The notes under the pieces were generated by a model. That model saw only the letters and a list, made by a program, of their open reading frames with translations, did no database searches and was not told where the DNA came from. 64,000 nt of DNA, taken from contig JAVLUZ010000154.1 of NCBI GenBank assembly GCA_036768485.1, positions 23,594,685-23,658,684 on the forward strand. The letters are read 5' to 3'. Made by a program: the position numbers and the translations under genes. Shown piece after piece: positions 42,605 through 60,334 of this stretch; positions within the stretch are counted from its first letter, which is position 1, and each line of letters starts with the position of its first letter. The stretch is from Mermis nigrescens. Taxonomy: Eukaryota; Nematoda; Enoplea; Mermithida; Mermithidae.

Positions 42605-42714
42605 CAACAAAGGCGGCCTGTCACGAATTTTTTTGTTATCCAATGTTTTTATGCTCATTTTCGTGTCATCTGTGCTTCTGTTGCCTCGTTTGTTGACGCA
42701 GATTTTTATTATTC

Positions 42715-42720
42715 AATAAA
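42715..42720 (+). promoter_or_regulatory. Poly(A) signal of DNAJA3
   Basis: Canonical AATAAA about 110 bp after the stop at 42602-42604. The same hexamer and its surroundings are repeated in the duplicate near 44448. Confidence 0.6.
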
Positions 42721-43801
42721 ATTATCGTTTCAACTTGAACGCATTAATAGGTGCGGAACGGGCCCTAATTTTTGGTCTCATTTGTGTGCAAAACTCAGTG
42801 GACAAAAAGGCGGGAAGAATTTGTGTTAGTAACAAACTGCAGGTTGGCAGCAGTCAAAATCCGGGGGTTTAATGGGGTACAATCGCCAAAAATATCTCGG
42901 GTCCTATCGATTTTTGGGTGTCTGTTGAATCCCGCGTTGCCAGCCTCCGGCTCTAAAAAATCTTTGAAAAAACTCAAAACTTACAAAAAATCTCTAAAAT
43001 TGCCAGTCAAAAGTTTGAATATTTAAAAACAAATTTTTGTCAAACATCGAACCAAGAACTTTAGCTTCCATCAGACATTTAGCAACTCGAATCTCAGTTT
43101 AGGTAGGCAAGCAATGCAAATAATTGTTAGTTACCCAACTTGGCACCAAAAAGCATCTAAAATTGCATGAAAGAAAAACTCATTTTCAGTTAAAAATCTC
43201 ATATTCAGATAAAAACGTAACTCAAAAAAAAACTTAAAGCTAAAATAAAAACTCACGTTTTAAGTTAAAAACTCACGGTTGGCAACACTGGCTGAATCCT
43301 CGGAGGGAGGTCCATTTCAGACCACCAGTCAGTGTGTAGTGGCGAAAGTCGCCATACTTGCCTTCCTGATATCTATCGTCGTTTTTCTAGGTGGCGCCTA
43401 AATGAAATATAGGTGATAGTCGAAACCGAGAATAGCCATGCTCTGCGACCGGACGTCAGACAAAGCTGAGGGACTCTGGCTCGAATCCCAGTTATCTAAA
43501 AGGTCATAAAATTTTTCGCGATCAATCGAAAGGAGCTCAATGAGAACGTCAAGAAATCATGTTTTGATCCGTATCGTTACTTTTCTAGCCTTTCAGAACT
43601 CTAGAATTCGTTATTTGAGGCACCCTTCTTTTCGAGATTGTGGCAGGTACCGCGGCAAATGAGTTGGGGAGCACTGATTATATTCAAGAAATGCGGGGTT
43701 TCATTTATTTCTGCTCGCACGCCGATGCACGGTTTTTTAAAATGAAGATTTTTATAGTTTGGCAACTTCTTTTTTATTGATGTATGTATTTATTATTTTA
43801 C

Positions 43802-44271
43802 NNNNNNNNNNNNNNNNNNNNNNNNNNNNNNNNNNNNNNNNNNNNNNNNNNNNNNNNNNNNNNNNNNNNNNNNNNNNNNNNNNNNNNNNNNNNNNNNNNN
43901 NNNNNNNNNNNNNNNNNNNNNNNNNNNNNNNNNNNNNNNNNNNNNNNNNNNNNNNNNNNNNNNNNNNNNNNNNNNNNNNNNNNNNNNNNNNNNNNNNNNN
44001 NNNNNNNNNNNNNNNNNNNNNNNNNNNNNNNNNNNNNNNNNNNNNNNNNNNNNNNNNNNNNNNNNNNNNNNNNNNNNNNNNNNNNNNNNNNNNNNNNNNN
44101 NNNNNNNNNNNNNNNNNNNNNNNNNNNNNNNNNNNNNNNNNNNNNNNNNNNNNNNNNNNNNNNNNNNNNNNNNNNNNNNNNNNNNNNNNNNNNNNNNNNN
44201 NNNNNNNNNNNNNNNNNNNNNNNNNNNNNNNNNNNNNNNNNNNNNNNNNNNNNNNNNNNNNNNNNNNNNNN
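43802..44271. other. Assembly gap (470 N)
   Basis: Run of N. All open frames reported across it are artefacts. Confidence 1.
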
Positions 44272-44292
44272 GACGCGCTTCGTTCGGTTACG

Positions 44293-45302
44293 TGTGCTAA
44301 GTGATGACGCAACTGTTAATGAAGGGAACGTCGAAGAGTTAAAGCGTGACATCACGAATTTTTTGTTATCAATGTTTTTATGCTCATTTTCGTTTCATCT
44401 GTGCTTCTGTTGCCTGGATTTGTTGACGCAGATTTTATTATTCAATAAAATTATCCGTTTCAACTTGAACCTTTTAATAGGTACGGAACAGACTACAATT
44501 TTGATCTCATTGTGTGCAAAACTCAGTGGACAAAAAAGGCGGGAAAGTTTGACATGCGGTAGGTCTCCGTGGGACTACCGTGTATTCGTTTGACGTTCAG
44601 CCTCCGTAAATGGTAGGCCGTTACTTCAGCTGTTTATGGCTTTATGATCTCTCTCTCTCATTTTGACAGCTGCTGAAAATGTGTTGGTATTGTAGTTACT
44701 AGCAACAAAAAAGCATCTAAAATTGCTTGAAAGAAAAACTCATTTTCAGTTAAAAATCTCGTATTCAATTTAGTAACTCAAAAAAACAAAAGCTAAAGTA
44801 AAAACTCACACGTTTTAAGTTAAAAATACGGTTGGCAACACTGGCTACGAATCCTCGGAGGAGGTCCAGTAGACCAGCTGAGGTGTCTGTGGCGAAGATC
44901 GCCATGCGCGCCTTCATCGTCGTTTTTCTAGGTGGCGCCTAAATGAGAATTAGGTGATGGTGAGAGCAGTCGCCATGCTCTGCGACCGGACGTCAATTAA
45001 AGCTGTCGCTCGAATCCCAGTTATCTAAAAGGTCATAAAATTTTCGCGATCAATCGAAAAAGGAGGAGCTCAATGAGAACGTCAAGAAATCATGTTTTGA
45101 TCCGCGTCGGTGCTACTTTCAAGTCTCTAGAATTCTTGAGCGCACCCTTCTTTTCGAGATTATTGGCGGAAGGTACCGCGGCAAATGAGTTGGGAGCACC
45201 GATTATATTCAGAAATGCCATTTATTTCTGCTCGTTTTTTTTAAATGAAGATTTAAAGTTTGGCAACTTCTTTTTTATTGATGTGTATTTATTATTTTAC
45301 TT
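44293..45302 (+). pseudogene. Partial second copy of the DNAJA3 3' end and downstream flank
   Basis: From AGTGATGACGCAACTGTTAA onward this repeats 42552-43801, including part of terminal exon b, the 3' UTR, the AATAAA signal and several hundred bases downstream. Indels break the coding frame. The middle differs: the first copy has an extra ~330 bp segment (about 42824-43153) that resembles a MITE, whereas the second has about 160 bp of other sequence. The first copy stops at the gap on TTATTATTTTAC and the same motif ends the match in the second. It may be an uncollapsed allele rather than a true duplicate. Confidence 0.75.
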
Positions 45303-45709
45303 TAAAATTTAAAGTTTCAATATCTGGTTTACCTATGTAAATAATAATATAATTGAACCCACAGAAGATGGGACAATGGAAAGTATTCAGGGATGAGCGA
45401 ATTCCGAAAATGGATGATGAGTTGAAAATTTCTATAAAGTGTATTAAATTTGAACGAAATTTTGAATGGCCGTCTGCTGTACACCTAACGGTCACAATCA
45501 GACATGCACGGGGTTAGGGGTCTAGAGCCTTCCTGAATGGCAAAATCGGAAATTCTTTGTGAGAAATATGGTGAGAAGGAGAATCGAAAATTTTCTCCAA
45601 AGCTTCTCGATGTCATTTTGGCCTCAAAAAACTCACGTGAGGACCTGCCCCAACCCCTAACCGGCCATGCTGCGCATTTGTAACGCAATATATATTTTAT
45701 TTTACACTC

Positions 45710-45872
45710 TAGTCTGTTTCACATAAGTTTGGGCATAAATTTTAAGAATTTATCGAAAGTAAGCCAACGGATTACGGTAATTATATTTCAAATAAATGCT
45801 ATAATTGCAATCTGTCGGCTAATTATCGGACAGTTTTTAACATATATGCCTAAACTTGTGTGAAACAGACTA
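45710..45872. mobile_element. TAGTCTGTTTCA-family MITE
   Basis: 163 bp with ends TAGTCTGTTTCACATAAGTT and AACTTGTGTGAAACAGACTA; interior as in the copy at 8899-9063. Confidence 0.82.
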
Positions 45873-45913
45873 AAGTTATATCAATTTTCACTTACGTCAC
45901 TATACATAAAGTA

Positions 45914-45914
<1 letters not shown>

Positions 45915-45989
<75 letters not shown>
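45915..45989 (+). repeat. (TG)n microsatellite
   Basis: About 37 TG units directly abutting the left end of a family A MITE; the cysteine/valine-rich frames over it are meaningless. Confidence 0.95.
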
Positions 45990-45990
<1 letters not shown>

Positions 45991-45994
45991 TGTG

Positions 45995-46238
45995 GCACCG
46001 TTGGGCAGCACTAAAATTCTGGGGGACAAGATTTCTCAAAGGTCAAAAAATGGTGTTAAAATGGGAGTATGGCGGAAAAACACCATTTTTCTACGTTTCT
46101 CATTAAACACTATCCATTGGCGGGAAAAACAGAAAAGAATTCCAAAAATTAAATTATTGGGGGAGTATTTTGGTTTCTGAGGGGGGTATTCGGCCTTCTG
46201 GGGGTGCATACCCCCTAACACCCCCTCGCGCCCACGTG
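45995..46238 (+). mobile_element. Mutator-like MITE, family A
   Basis: Starts at CCGTTGGGCAGCACTAAAAT beside the TG repeat and ends GCCCACGTGT. The interior matches the family (AAGGTCAAAAAATGGTGTTA). Confidence 0.72.
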
Positions 46239-46734
46239 TATGTGGCACATATTGATATCGGCATTCCTAGCATTTTCCCTGCTTTTCCTACTTCAAAAAT
46301 CAAAACGTTTAACATAAATGTACTTGCTATTCTAATCGATTTTAAAAGCAGAAATCGTTGTCATAGTAGCAAAAGCCGGAATACACGTGTAATACACGTA
46401 GATACATGCATTTTAAATTTGTGCATCACACTTGCCTAATTCAACTAGTTTTCTGATTGCTTAGGCAACATGCTATTGCATAATTAAGACTCAGCGTAGC
46501 TCCTATGTTGGAAAACTTATACATACATACCTAAAGCGAATTTTTTATTGAGTACATACATAACATGGAGGATGCCGCGATTCGTATAAAATGGCATTAT
46601 ATCATTTTTGATTATTACAACATTTCATTGGATCATTGGATTGAAGCTAAGGATAAGTTCCACTTTCTTATTTTCACTTGTTAAATTTCGACCGTTGCCA
46701 AATTTGTAACTCAACATAAGCGCTTTGCTTTCAA

Positions 46735-46992
46735 ATGGAGCAGAGGGCGAGCAAGAGACACAGTTCCACCACTTCTGAAATGCCCCCTATGCCTACAATG
46801 ATAGCCTTATCTACTTCCAAACAAGCGGATGCAAATTATGAATTCGACAAACGTCGAAACTCCGTTTACGATTGGATGACTGATAACGAAGCCTCGAATT
46901 TCGAACGCTTTGGCCCCTGGATTTTGATTATATTTTGGTCCATTTGTTCATCGTTGTTATGCGGTTTGATATTGGTTTTTGTTAGAAAATGA
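46735..46992 (+). CDS. Small tail-anchored membrane protein, unrecognised
   Basis: 85 codons from ATG to TGA. I do not recognise the family. The first ~60 residues are hydrophilic, Ser/Thr-rich then charged (DKRRNSVYDWMTDNEASNFE). A single hydrophobic segment near residues 62-82 (ILIIFWSICSSLLCGLILVF) ends three residues before the C-terminus (VRK), which is the layout of a tail-anchored protein. AATAAA occurs about 20 bp after the stop. The frame contains no repeat sequence, unlike most ORFs here. No upstream splice site is certain, so it could be the last exon of a longer gene. Confidence 0.5.
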   Translation: MEQRASKRHSSTTSEMPPMPTMIALSTSKQADANYEFDKRRNSVYDWMTDNEASNFERFGPWILIIFWSICSSLLCGLILVFVRK

Positions 46993-47329
46993 CAGCCTAA
47001 AAATCCTTGAAAATAAAAAAATAAAAATCCTAAAAATCCTAAAAATCCTTCAATATTCTTAGGGAAGGTGGGGATGAGCATTTTCCCTCTGAAAAAAGCT
47101 GGCTGACCCACCAGAATTTGATGTACATATATTTTCCAGAAAGTATATGAAAGTACGCTTTTTTAAGCGTTTGTAGCGACTTTTATTATTTTTCCCAAAC
47201 ACCCATTTTTTGACTATACATATTTTGTTCAACTTCGTAAAAGCGTATAGGTTTTTATCTTCTAAAAAAGAAAGAACATCGTTAAAAGCGTCTAAAAATG
47301 GCGTTTTTGGCTTGTAGTGTACCCATCGT

Positions 47330-48806
47330 TTTTACAACCTAAAAAACTTTATAATAGTTTCGGCGATTTTCTTTCAAATTAAAAAAATCGAAATCTCTCG
47401 AAAATCCGGCAAATTATCGCTTTCCTTTGAAAGTTTACATTGATGAGCATCTGATAGAGAAAATCAACAAATGTGAATGGTTTATAGGGTTGAATGGAGT
47501 CTCGTTTTTTTAAACTTCTGTTAAATTCCTATCAATGGTTTGAAGCGATTATAAGAAAATTTCATAATATTCTTTTGTGGCTTCTCACCACGAAACTGTC
47601 TTCGTAATGCAATACGGCGCTGTCGGGTCATTTTTATTGGCTAATATTAACGATGTGCAAATGTAATGTTGTTGGTAAGTAATAAGTGAAAATAGCAAAA
47701 CGTGACCAGCGACGAACACCGATAAAATATCGAACTCAAGCGAATAATATTCGTAAGACGATAATATAAAAGCAAATGAGCGAACCACCAGCACAGATAA
47801 TAATTATAAAAAATTAGGACTTTCTTGTGATTAAGTGGAAGATCCAAAGAAAGAATAAACTACATACGAAAATATGCAATGACGCACATGATAGATAGAA
47901 ATTAGTCAAGAATTGGAATGATTAACTTAAGCTTTCAGCATTCAGAATTCTTCGTAGAAATCAAAGTACAAAGCGAAGAATGCATATATAGTAATAAGTT
48001 GAATAAGTTTAATTAAAATTTGATTAGCTAAATTAGTAAATTCGAAAAGCAAATGTAACATCCGTTACAATAGAGACCACTGCTTTTTGTTGTCAAAATT
48101 CAAAGCTCTGGGGCCAAGGAAGCAGAATGAGGGCCAGAAATAAAAATAAAATATATTCTAAAAGCGGTGCAAGAAAAAACCAAGCAATGAAAAAAATTTT
48201 GTTTTTATCCAGTAGTTCGCAAAAATAATTTTGGACTTCATCACTAAGGTGACTAACACATAGCTTTAGGAGAAAAGGCGCGTTCCGAATCTCAACTTCA
48301 TATGTATTGCTAAGGTTTAATTCTTTATTTCTAGGTGTATGCTTGCTATCTGACTGGAGAAGAGCATTTCTTGTTGGGGCGATATGATCTTGGAGATGAC
48401 CATACATGGGTAAGAGGAAACTCTGAAGAAGCAAAAATGGAAAAATGCGCCAAAATTTTAATTTTGAGGTCTTCTGGATCTCAATGAGATGTTTTGATTA
48501 TGTTTGATTTTGGGGTTATCTAGATCCCCAAGCCCATAAGCGCAGGCAGCAACTCCAACATGGTCCACTTTTTACATCACTTTGAGTTCATTCTACGAAA
48601 GAAAAGTGGATGAAAGAAGGGGTCAACAGTTGGCCGGCAAACTTGTCACATGTATGTACATACTTACCTATTACTGCTCACCTCTTTAACTTGGTCTCAG
48701 GGGCCAGATATGCTTAGCCAGTTCAGGCCTATACGTATCCTTTGGAGCGGCACGGCGTCTAATGTGCCAGATCCTCGTTATATAAAAATGTATTATTCGC
48801 TTGCTA
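47330..48806. other. Intergenic AT-rich stretch
   Basis: No exon or named repeat recognised. A 113-codon minus-strand frame at 48093-48434 with a hydrophobic stretch has AT-biased codons and no context, so I do not call it. Confidence 0.4.
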
Positions 48807-48961
48807 TAGTCTGTTTCACACAACTTCGGTCATAAATTTCAAAACTATTTCCGACAATAAACTGACAGATTGCGATTGTAGCATTGTTCTGACATATAAT
48901 TATCGTAACCCTCAGCTTACTGTCGATAAAAATTCTTCACGAAGTTATATGAAACAGACTA
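48807..48961. mobile_element. TAGTCTGTTTCA-family MITE
   Basis: 155 bp, ends TAGTCTGTTTCACACAACTT and ATATGAAACAGACTA with TA on both sides; interior ACAATAAACTGACAGATTGC as in the family. Confidence 0.8.
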
Positions 48962-49157
48962 TAATTATCATCGATAATGTTGCTGGCGTGGAGAAAATCC
49001 GGAAACGGAAAAGATAGGTATAATTCGATCTTCACCATAAGATGACCCACTGCAACCCCCAGAACTTTGGTGCCGCCCACCCATGGTCCCACACGGGGGA
49101 TAAAGCCCTGGAAACGAGTACACAATCGTTTCCGATTCTAGATTTTAACTTTTCCCT

Positions 49158-49424
49158 AATATCGTTGTACGTGGGCAGCAACAAAATTCTGGGGGTGCAA
49201 GATTTTTTTGAAGGTCGAAAAATGGCCTTAAAATGGTGGTATGGCGATAAAAACACCATTTTTTGACGTTTCTCATCAAGCACTATCCATTGGCGTCAAA
49301 AAATTGCGAAAAAACGAAAAAAATTTTCGAAAAATTGAATTCTGGGGGAGGGGGTATTTTGATTTCTGGGAGGGGTATTTTGGTTTCTGGGGGTGCATAC
49401 CCCCAAACCCCCACGCCCAAGTGT
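49158..49424 (+). mobile_element. Mutator-like MITE, family A
   Basis: Starts TGTACGTGGGCAGC and ends GCCCAAGTGT, with an extra GGGTATTTTGATTTCTGGGA unit making it slightly longer. Flanks do not match. It reads as a complete element otherwise. Confidence 0.75.
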
Positions 49425-50053
49425 GGACACGACACAGTGCAATGGAAACTTGAACGTCAATATAGACAGCCGGAAGTAATTTTACATATCAGCGAAACGA
49501 CTAACAAGGGGTAAAATCGATTGTATGCCTTATATGCCATATGTATGTGCATCAATGCTGATGTTGTAACATGCCATTAATACCAATAAAATTGAAAAAT
49601 GAATTCGAAATGGAGTAAGCAATAGCTGGGACTTCGCTTTGACAATTAAGAACATTGCACGGCAGATGCACAGTAATGGCCGTGGTGGGCGACAGCCTGT
49701 CTAGGGGGGGCAAAATTGTGCTTTCCTGAGCACTTATATAAATGCTCAAATAGCGTTTAAAAGTTATTTCACACTTTCTGATCAATTTCAACGTTTTTAT
49801 CCATTTCTTCATCCTAGGAGTCTAGATTCCCCAACATGCGTGTCTGGACCGAACCCTTTACCTCAGTCCTATCAGAGCAATGTTGCCCATCCCAGCGGTC
49901 ACGTAGGATAGCTTTACCATAAATGTTCCACTTCTGCGTGCAACAGCAATTCTACACTCAAAAACTACATAGTTTTATATTTTAAACGCAAATTAAAATT
50001 ATTTAAATTTTTAGAGATCGTTTTTAATCAAATGTGTACTTGCGCAAGTATTA

Positions 50054-50217
50054 TAGTCTGTTTCACATAACTTCGTGCATAAATTCTAAGAATTTTCATC
50101 GACAGTAGGCCGAGGATTACGATTATTATATATCATATCAATGCTATCATCGTAATTTGTCAGCTTATTGTCAGAGAATGTTTCAAACTTTATGACCGAA
50201 GTTGTGTGAAACAGACT
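50054..50217. mobile_element. TAGTCTGTTTCA-family MITE
   Basis: 164 bp with ends TAGTCTGTTTCACATAACTT and AAGTTGTGTGAAACAGACT; terminal inverted repeat about 25 bp. Confidence 0.8.
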
Positions 50218-50219
50218 TT

Positions 50220-51440
50220 GGATTGGAAGTAGATATATATACCTGCATGTCTTCTATAACCACATATGTATGTTATCAGCTAAAAAATTAGTAGTTTTTA
50301 AAAACACGACTATCGAAACATTCTCACATATTTTGCAGGTTTACCAGCCTTAGTCGTGAATATCTTCACGTGGTTAGGCGCTATTGCAATGCCAAACGAC
50401 GTAACACATTTAAGAATAGAAATAAATAAAATAAAAATTCAAAGCATAAACATTAAAAAATTCAAGAGGCTCGTATCGGAATATTTTTAAAACTGATTCC
50501 ACGAGACTTTGACAATTAAAAACGCCGCCTTTCTCAGTAGTCTAGCTGTAATAAGCAAATGAATTGCAGTAGGTGGGCAGCAGCCAAAGTCACGGGGTCT
50601 GATGGAGCACTATTTGCTAAAAACAGCTCTGACAATTTAATTTTTGGGAAATATCGATTTGGGGGTGGGCGTCGGATTGTTCCCCCATCGTCCATGTGTG
50701 GTCATTAGAGGTGCAGTGATAAACATTTTTGTATATTTTGAGAGGAATACCTACGGTTTAATAAATATAAAGTCCAGCACGAATCAAATTACTGTGTACA
50801 ATTCAGCACGGAAGGTTACTTACACGAAAACGTATACACAATATGAGATTAATAAAGATTTAAATCAGAAACGCAAGGCGATTTTATATGTACATGGGCA
50901 GCAACCAAATTCTAGGGGAAGCAACATTGCGAAAAAATGATACCAAAATTTAATTCCGGGGAATGCTAGATTCTTGGCGTCATCTGGATCTTAAGGGTAT
51001 CACTTTGCTACACAGTTTACAATTGATATATTTTGTAGAATTTATAGTTTAGAAGAAAATGGGTTTAAACCAAGGAATTTGTTTAAAGTGTCCTTTTTGA
51101 GCTTAAAGACGATAGAACGTGGCAAAAACAACCATTTCTAGCGTCTTTGACGTATTTTTTCCTGAACGATAAAAGCGAAAATTTCATAAAATTCAACAAA
51201 ATACAGCCAATAATGGCTGACACATTGAACTATAAGATCACCAAAAGGACTCAAGCCAGGTCATTTTCTTCGAGTTTTTTTAAGAAACGAAGAAGTTTGG
51301 GGAGGGATCGTTAAATGCATCCAAATCCAAAGATCGAGCATAATTTATAATGGGCATTTTTAAAAAAAATTACGCTTCATCGCAAACCTGCGCGAAAAAT
51401 CGACCATAATAAGCATTATAATAACATCCCTGAAACTCGA
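50220..51440. other. Intergenic, 3' of the receptor kinase gene
   Basis: AT-rich. A GTGGGCAGCAGCCAAAGTC fragment near 50574 resembles the start of the family A MITE but the rest does not follow. No gene called. Confidence 0.4.
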
Positions 51441-58406
<6,966 letters not shown>

Positions 58407-58887
58407 CTAAAAATGTGCCACATCATCATAAATTTGCTTAACTCCAAACATCGGCATTAGTAATTAAGTTGACACTGGAAGGGTGGCTAAGAAATGGCGT
58501 ACAGTATGACATAATAGTTCAAATAAGTAAATTCACACGTAAGATAAATTAATTATATTAAATTAATCACATTAAATTTAATTAGTTCAAAAATAAGATG
58601 AATCAATTTCAATCAAGTCCAATTTGGTTTTCCAGATTCTGATGTTCGTCGTCATTCATGGATTTCTAATAATGAGGACGATTTAATCTCGATAAAAATT
58701 TGAAAATCTGCTCAAAAATTAGCTAATTCGAAGTAAACATGTGCTGGAAAGTTTCCGTGTTTAAATTGAATTCTGATTCTTCCAAAAATGTTTTGCGCTC
58801 TCCAAGAGATGCTATAGTTTTGGCCTTACCTAGTATGACACTTTGATTTGTTTACCTTATTCAAAGGCCTTTTCACTGAGTTCTATC

Positions 58888-59027
58888 TACAGTCTGTTTC
58901 ACGAAACCTTGTGCACCGATCACAATTTTTGAAACAATGCAAATCGATTAAAAAAGCGCTTCAAACTGAAGCATCAATCAGGAAACTGTAAATTGCAGTT
59001 GATAAGCATATAAAGTGAAATAGACTA
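58888..59027. mobile_element. TAGTCTGTTTCA-family MITE, diverged
   Basis: 140 bp with ends TACAGTCTGTTTCACGAAAC and AAAGTGAAATAGACTA; the interior is more diverged than in the other copies. Confidence 0.65.
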
Positions 59028-59117
59028 TAGATGAATAAGGCTGAAAAAAGGCTTTGATACAGTTTTGCTTTTGAGATTAAATATAATAGTAAACAACATA
59101 AAAATAAAAAAAAAGAA

Positions 59118-59119
<2 letters not shown>

Positions 59120-59159
<40 letters not shown>

Positions 59160-59199
59160 AACTTACTTCATATCCCACACACACACACACACACACACG
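59120..59199 (+). repeat. Two (CA)n microsatellites
   Basis: CA runs at about 59120-59154 and 59176-59199 separated by about 20 bp. Confidence 0.95.
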
Positions 59200-59239
59200 T
59201 GCAAAAAAAAGAAAGAAAAAAGAGGGAACCAAAGGCACT

Positions 59240-60080
59240 TCTACACCAGCGCTTCACCACCACCTGTTAATATCTACTTCTACTACTATGTCTACTACTT
59301 CACCAACCATAACATTTCAATCTGTGAAACACAATATTTCAACGTTTATTCATATCTGTATTCTATCACTATGTCTACCATGTCTACTATACCTTTACTT
59401 CCACTTCCACTTCAATGAAAGGCGCTCAAATATACACATATCAATTGGTTACTACAAAAAATCTCAAAGCACTTCTGGTACAGAATATGCTTCGATTTTT
59501 GGTTCAATCTCCTTTCTGGCACGTTTCTATGACTGCGTGTAATTTTCTCGCTCCCCATATCGCGCGCATATCCTGCTGTGAACAAATTCGTATGTTACCT
59601 TTTGTTTATCGACCTTTCCTTTTCACTTCCGTTCCGCCTACTTGCTGTTCATGTCTGCTCCGCCACATAAAGACTGCCGCTGCTGTGCTGCCACGCGCCA
59701 CACACGCCCCCACGGGAAATTGCCGCTTTGGTTTCCATGCGCGGTGACGCGCCAAATTCTCTGAGAATACCAATAATGAAAATTTCTTGCGCTTTCCCGT
59801 CTCCAGAGCACTTGCTCTAAAACCGATCATATAAGAATCAAGAAATAGTTAAAAAGAAAAAAAGTCTGCGTTTTTGAATGTTGGCTTATACATAAAGGCT
59901 CATTCTGTTCGGACAAAAGCAAAAATTTCAAAGGATCGATGAAGCTGGACACGCCTAAACAAGTAAAACACTTAAATGTACTTTACTTTTATTTTTAACA
60001 ACAAAATTTGATAAATTTTAAAAAAATTTTAAATAAATAAATGAGCAACATTTAAAAAATTGCTTTTAGGCGAAAAGTAT
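59240..60080. other. Pyrimidine-rich then unclassified sequence
   Basis: CT-rich up to about 59420 (CTACTACTATGTCTACTAC), then a C-richer pocket near 59560-59760. I see no convincing exon. The next kinase exon upstream was looked for here and not found. Confidence 0.4.
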
Positions 60081-60081
60081 T

Positions 60082-60334
60082 TTAATATAACTTCACACCT
60101 TTGTTATTTCTAACATAAATAATTGAGTCGTATAAAGAGCAAAATGAGCTGTGATCTCCCATATTTTCGATCGGGCACGAATTGCTGCCGCCAGTGGCGT
60201 GCACCACATTATGGCGGGTAATGGCATGCAATTTCCGCGTCTCGAAACCGCCTACACTAAAAACGAAATTACAGAATCGAATGCGTGACTACTAACTGTT
60301 TCTTACCGCAAGATGTTATATACTTTTGCTTCAT
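60082..60334 (-). CDS. Possible two-exon mini-gene of 65 codons
   Basis: Not recognised. ATG at 60334 opens 28 coding bases to 60307 (KQKYITSC), then GTAAGA...TTTTTAGTGTAG removes 55 bp (60306-60252). The second exon, 60251-60082, continues in frame and ends TAA. The second exon is near 50 percent GC in a ~30 percent GC setting and encodes GGFETRKLHAITRHN and a Cys pair (CPIE...SSFC). An in-frame stop lies just upstream of the ATG. No signal peptide or domain. The match of phases could be chance. Confidence 0.25.

Noticed and set aside
43440..43500. GGCTCGAATCCC, a possible tRNA B box near a GTGGCGCC segment.
   Set aside because: No A box at a proper distance and no stems; the second copy near 44990-45020 differs by indels.
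43752..44593. Four long open frames of 181-269 codons.
   Set aside because: They consist mostly of N from the assembly gap.
59606..59830. GC-richer minus-strand frame of 74 codons considered as a kinase upstream exon.
   Set aside because: No kinase motif, no bounded splice sites in phase with the exon ending at 58406.
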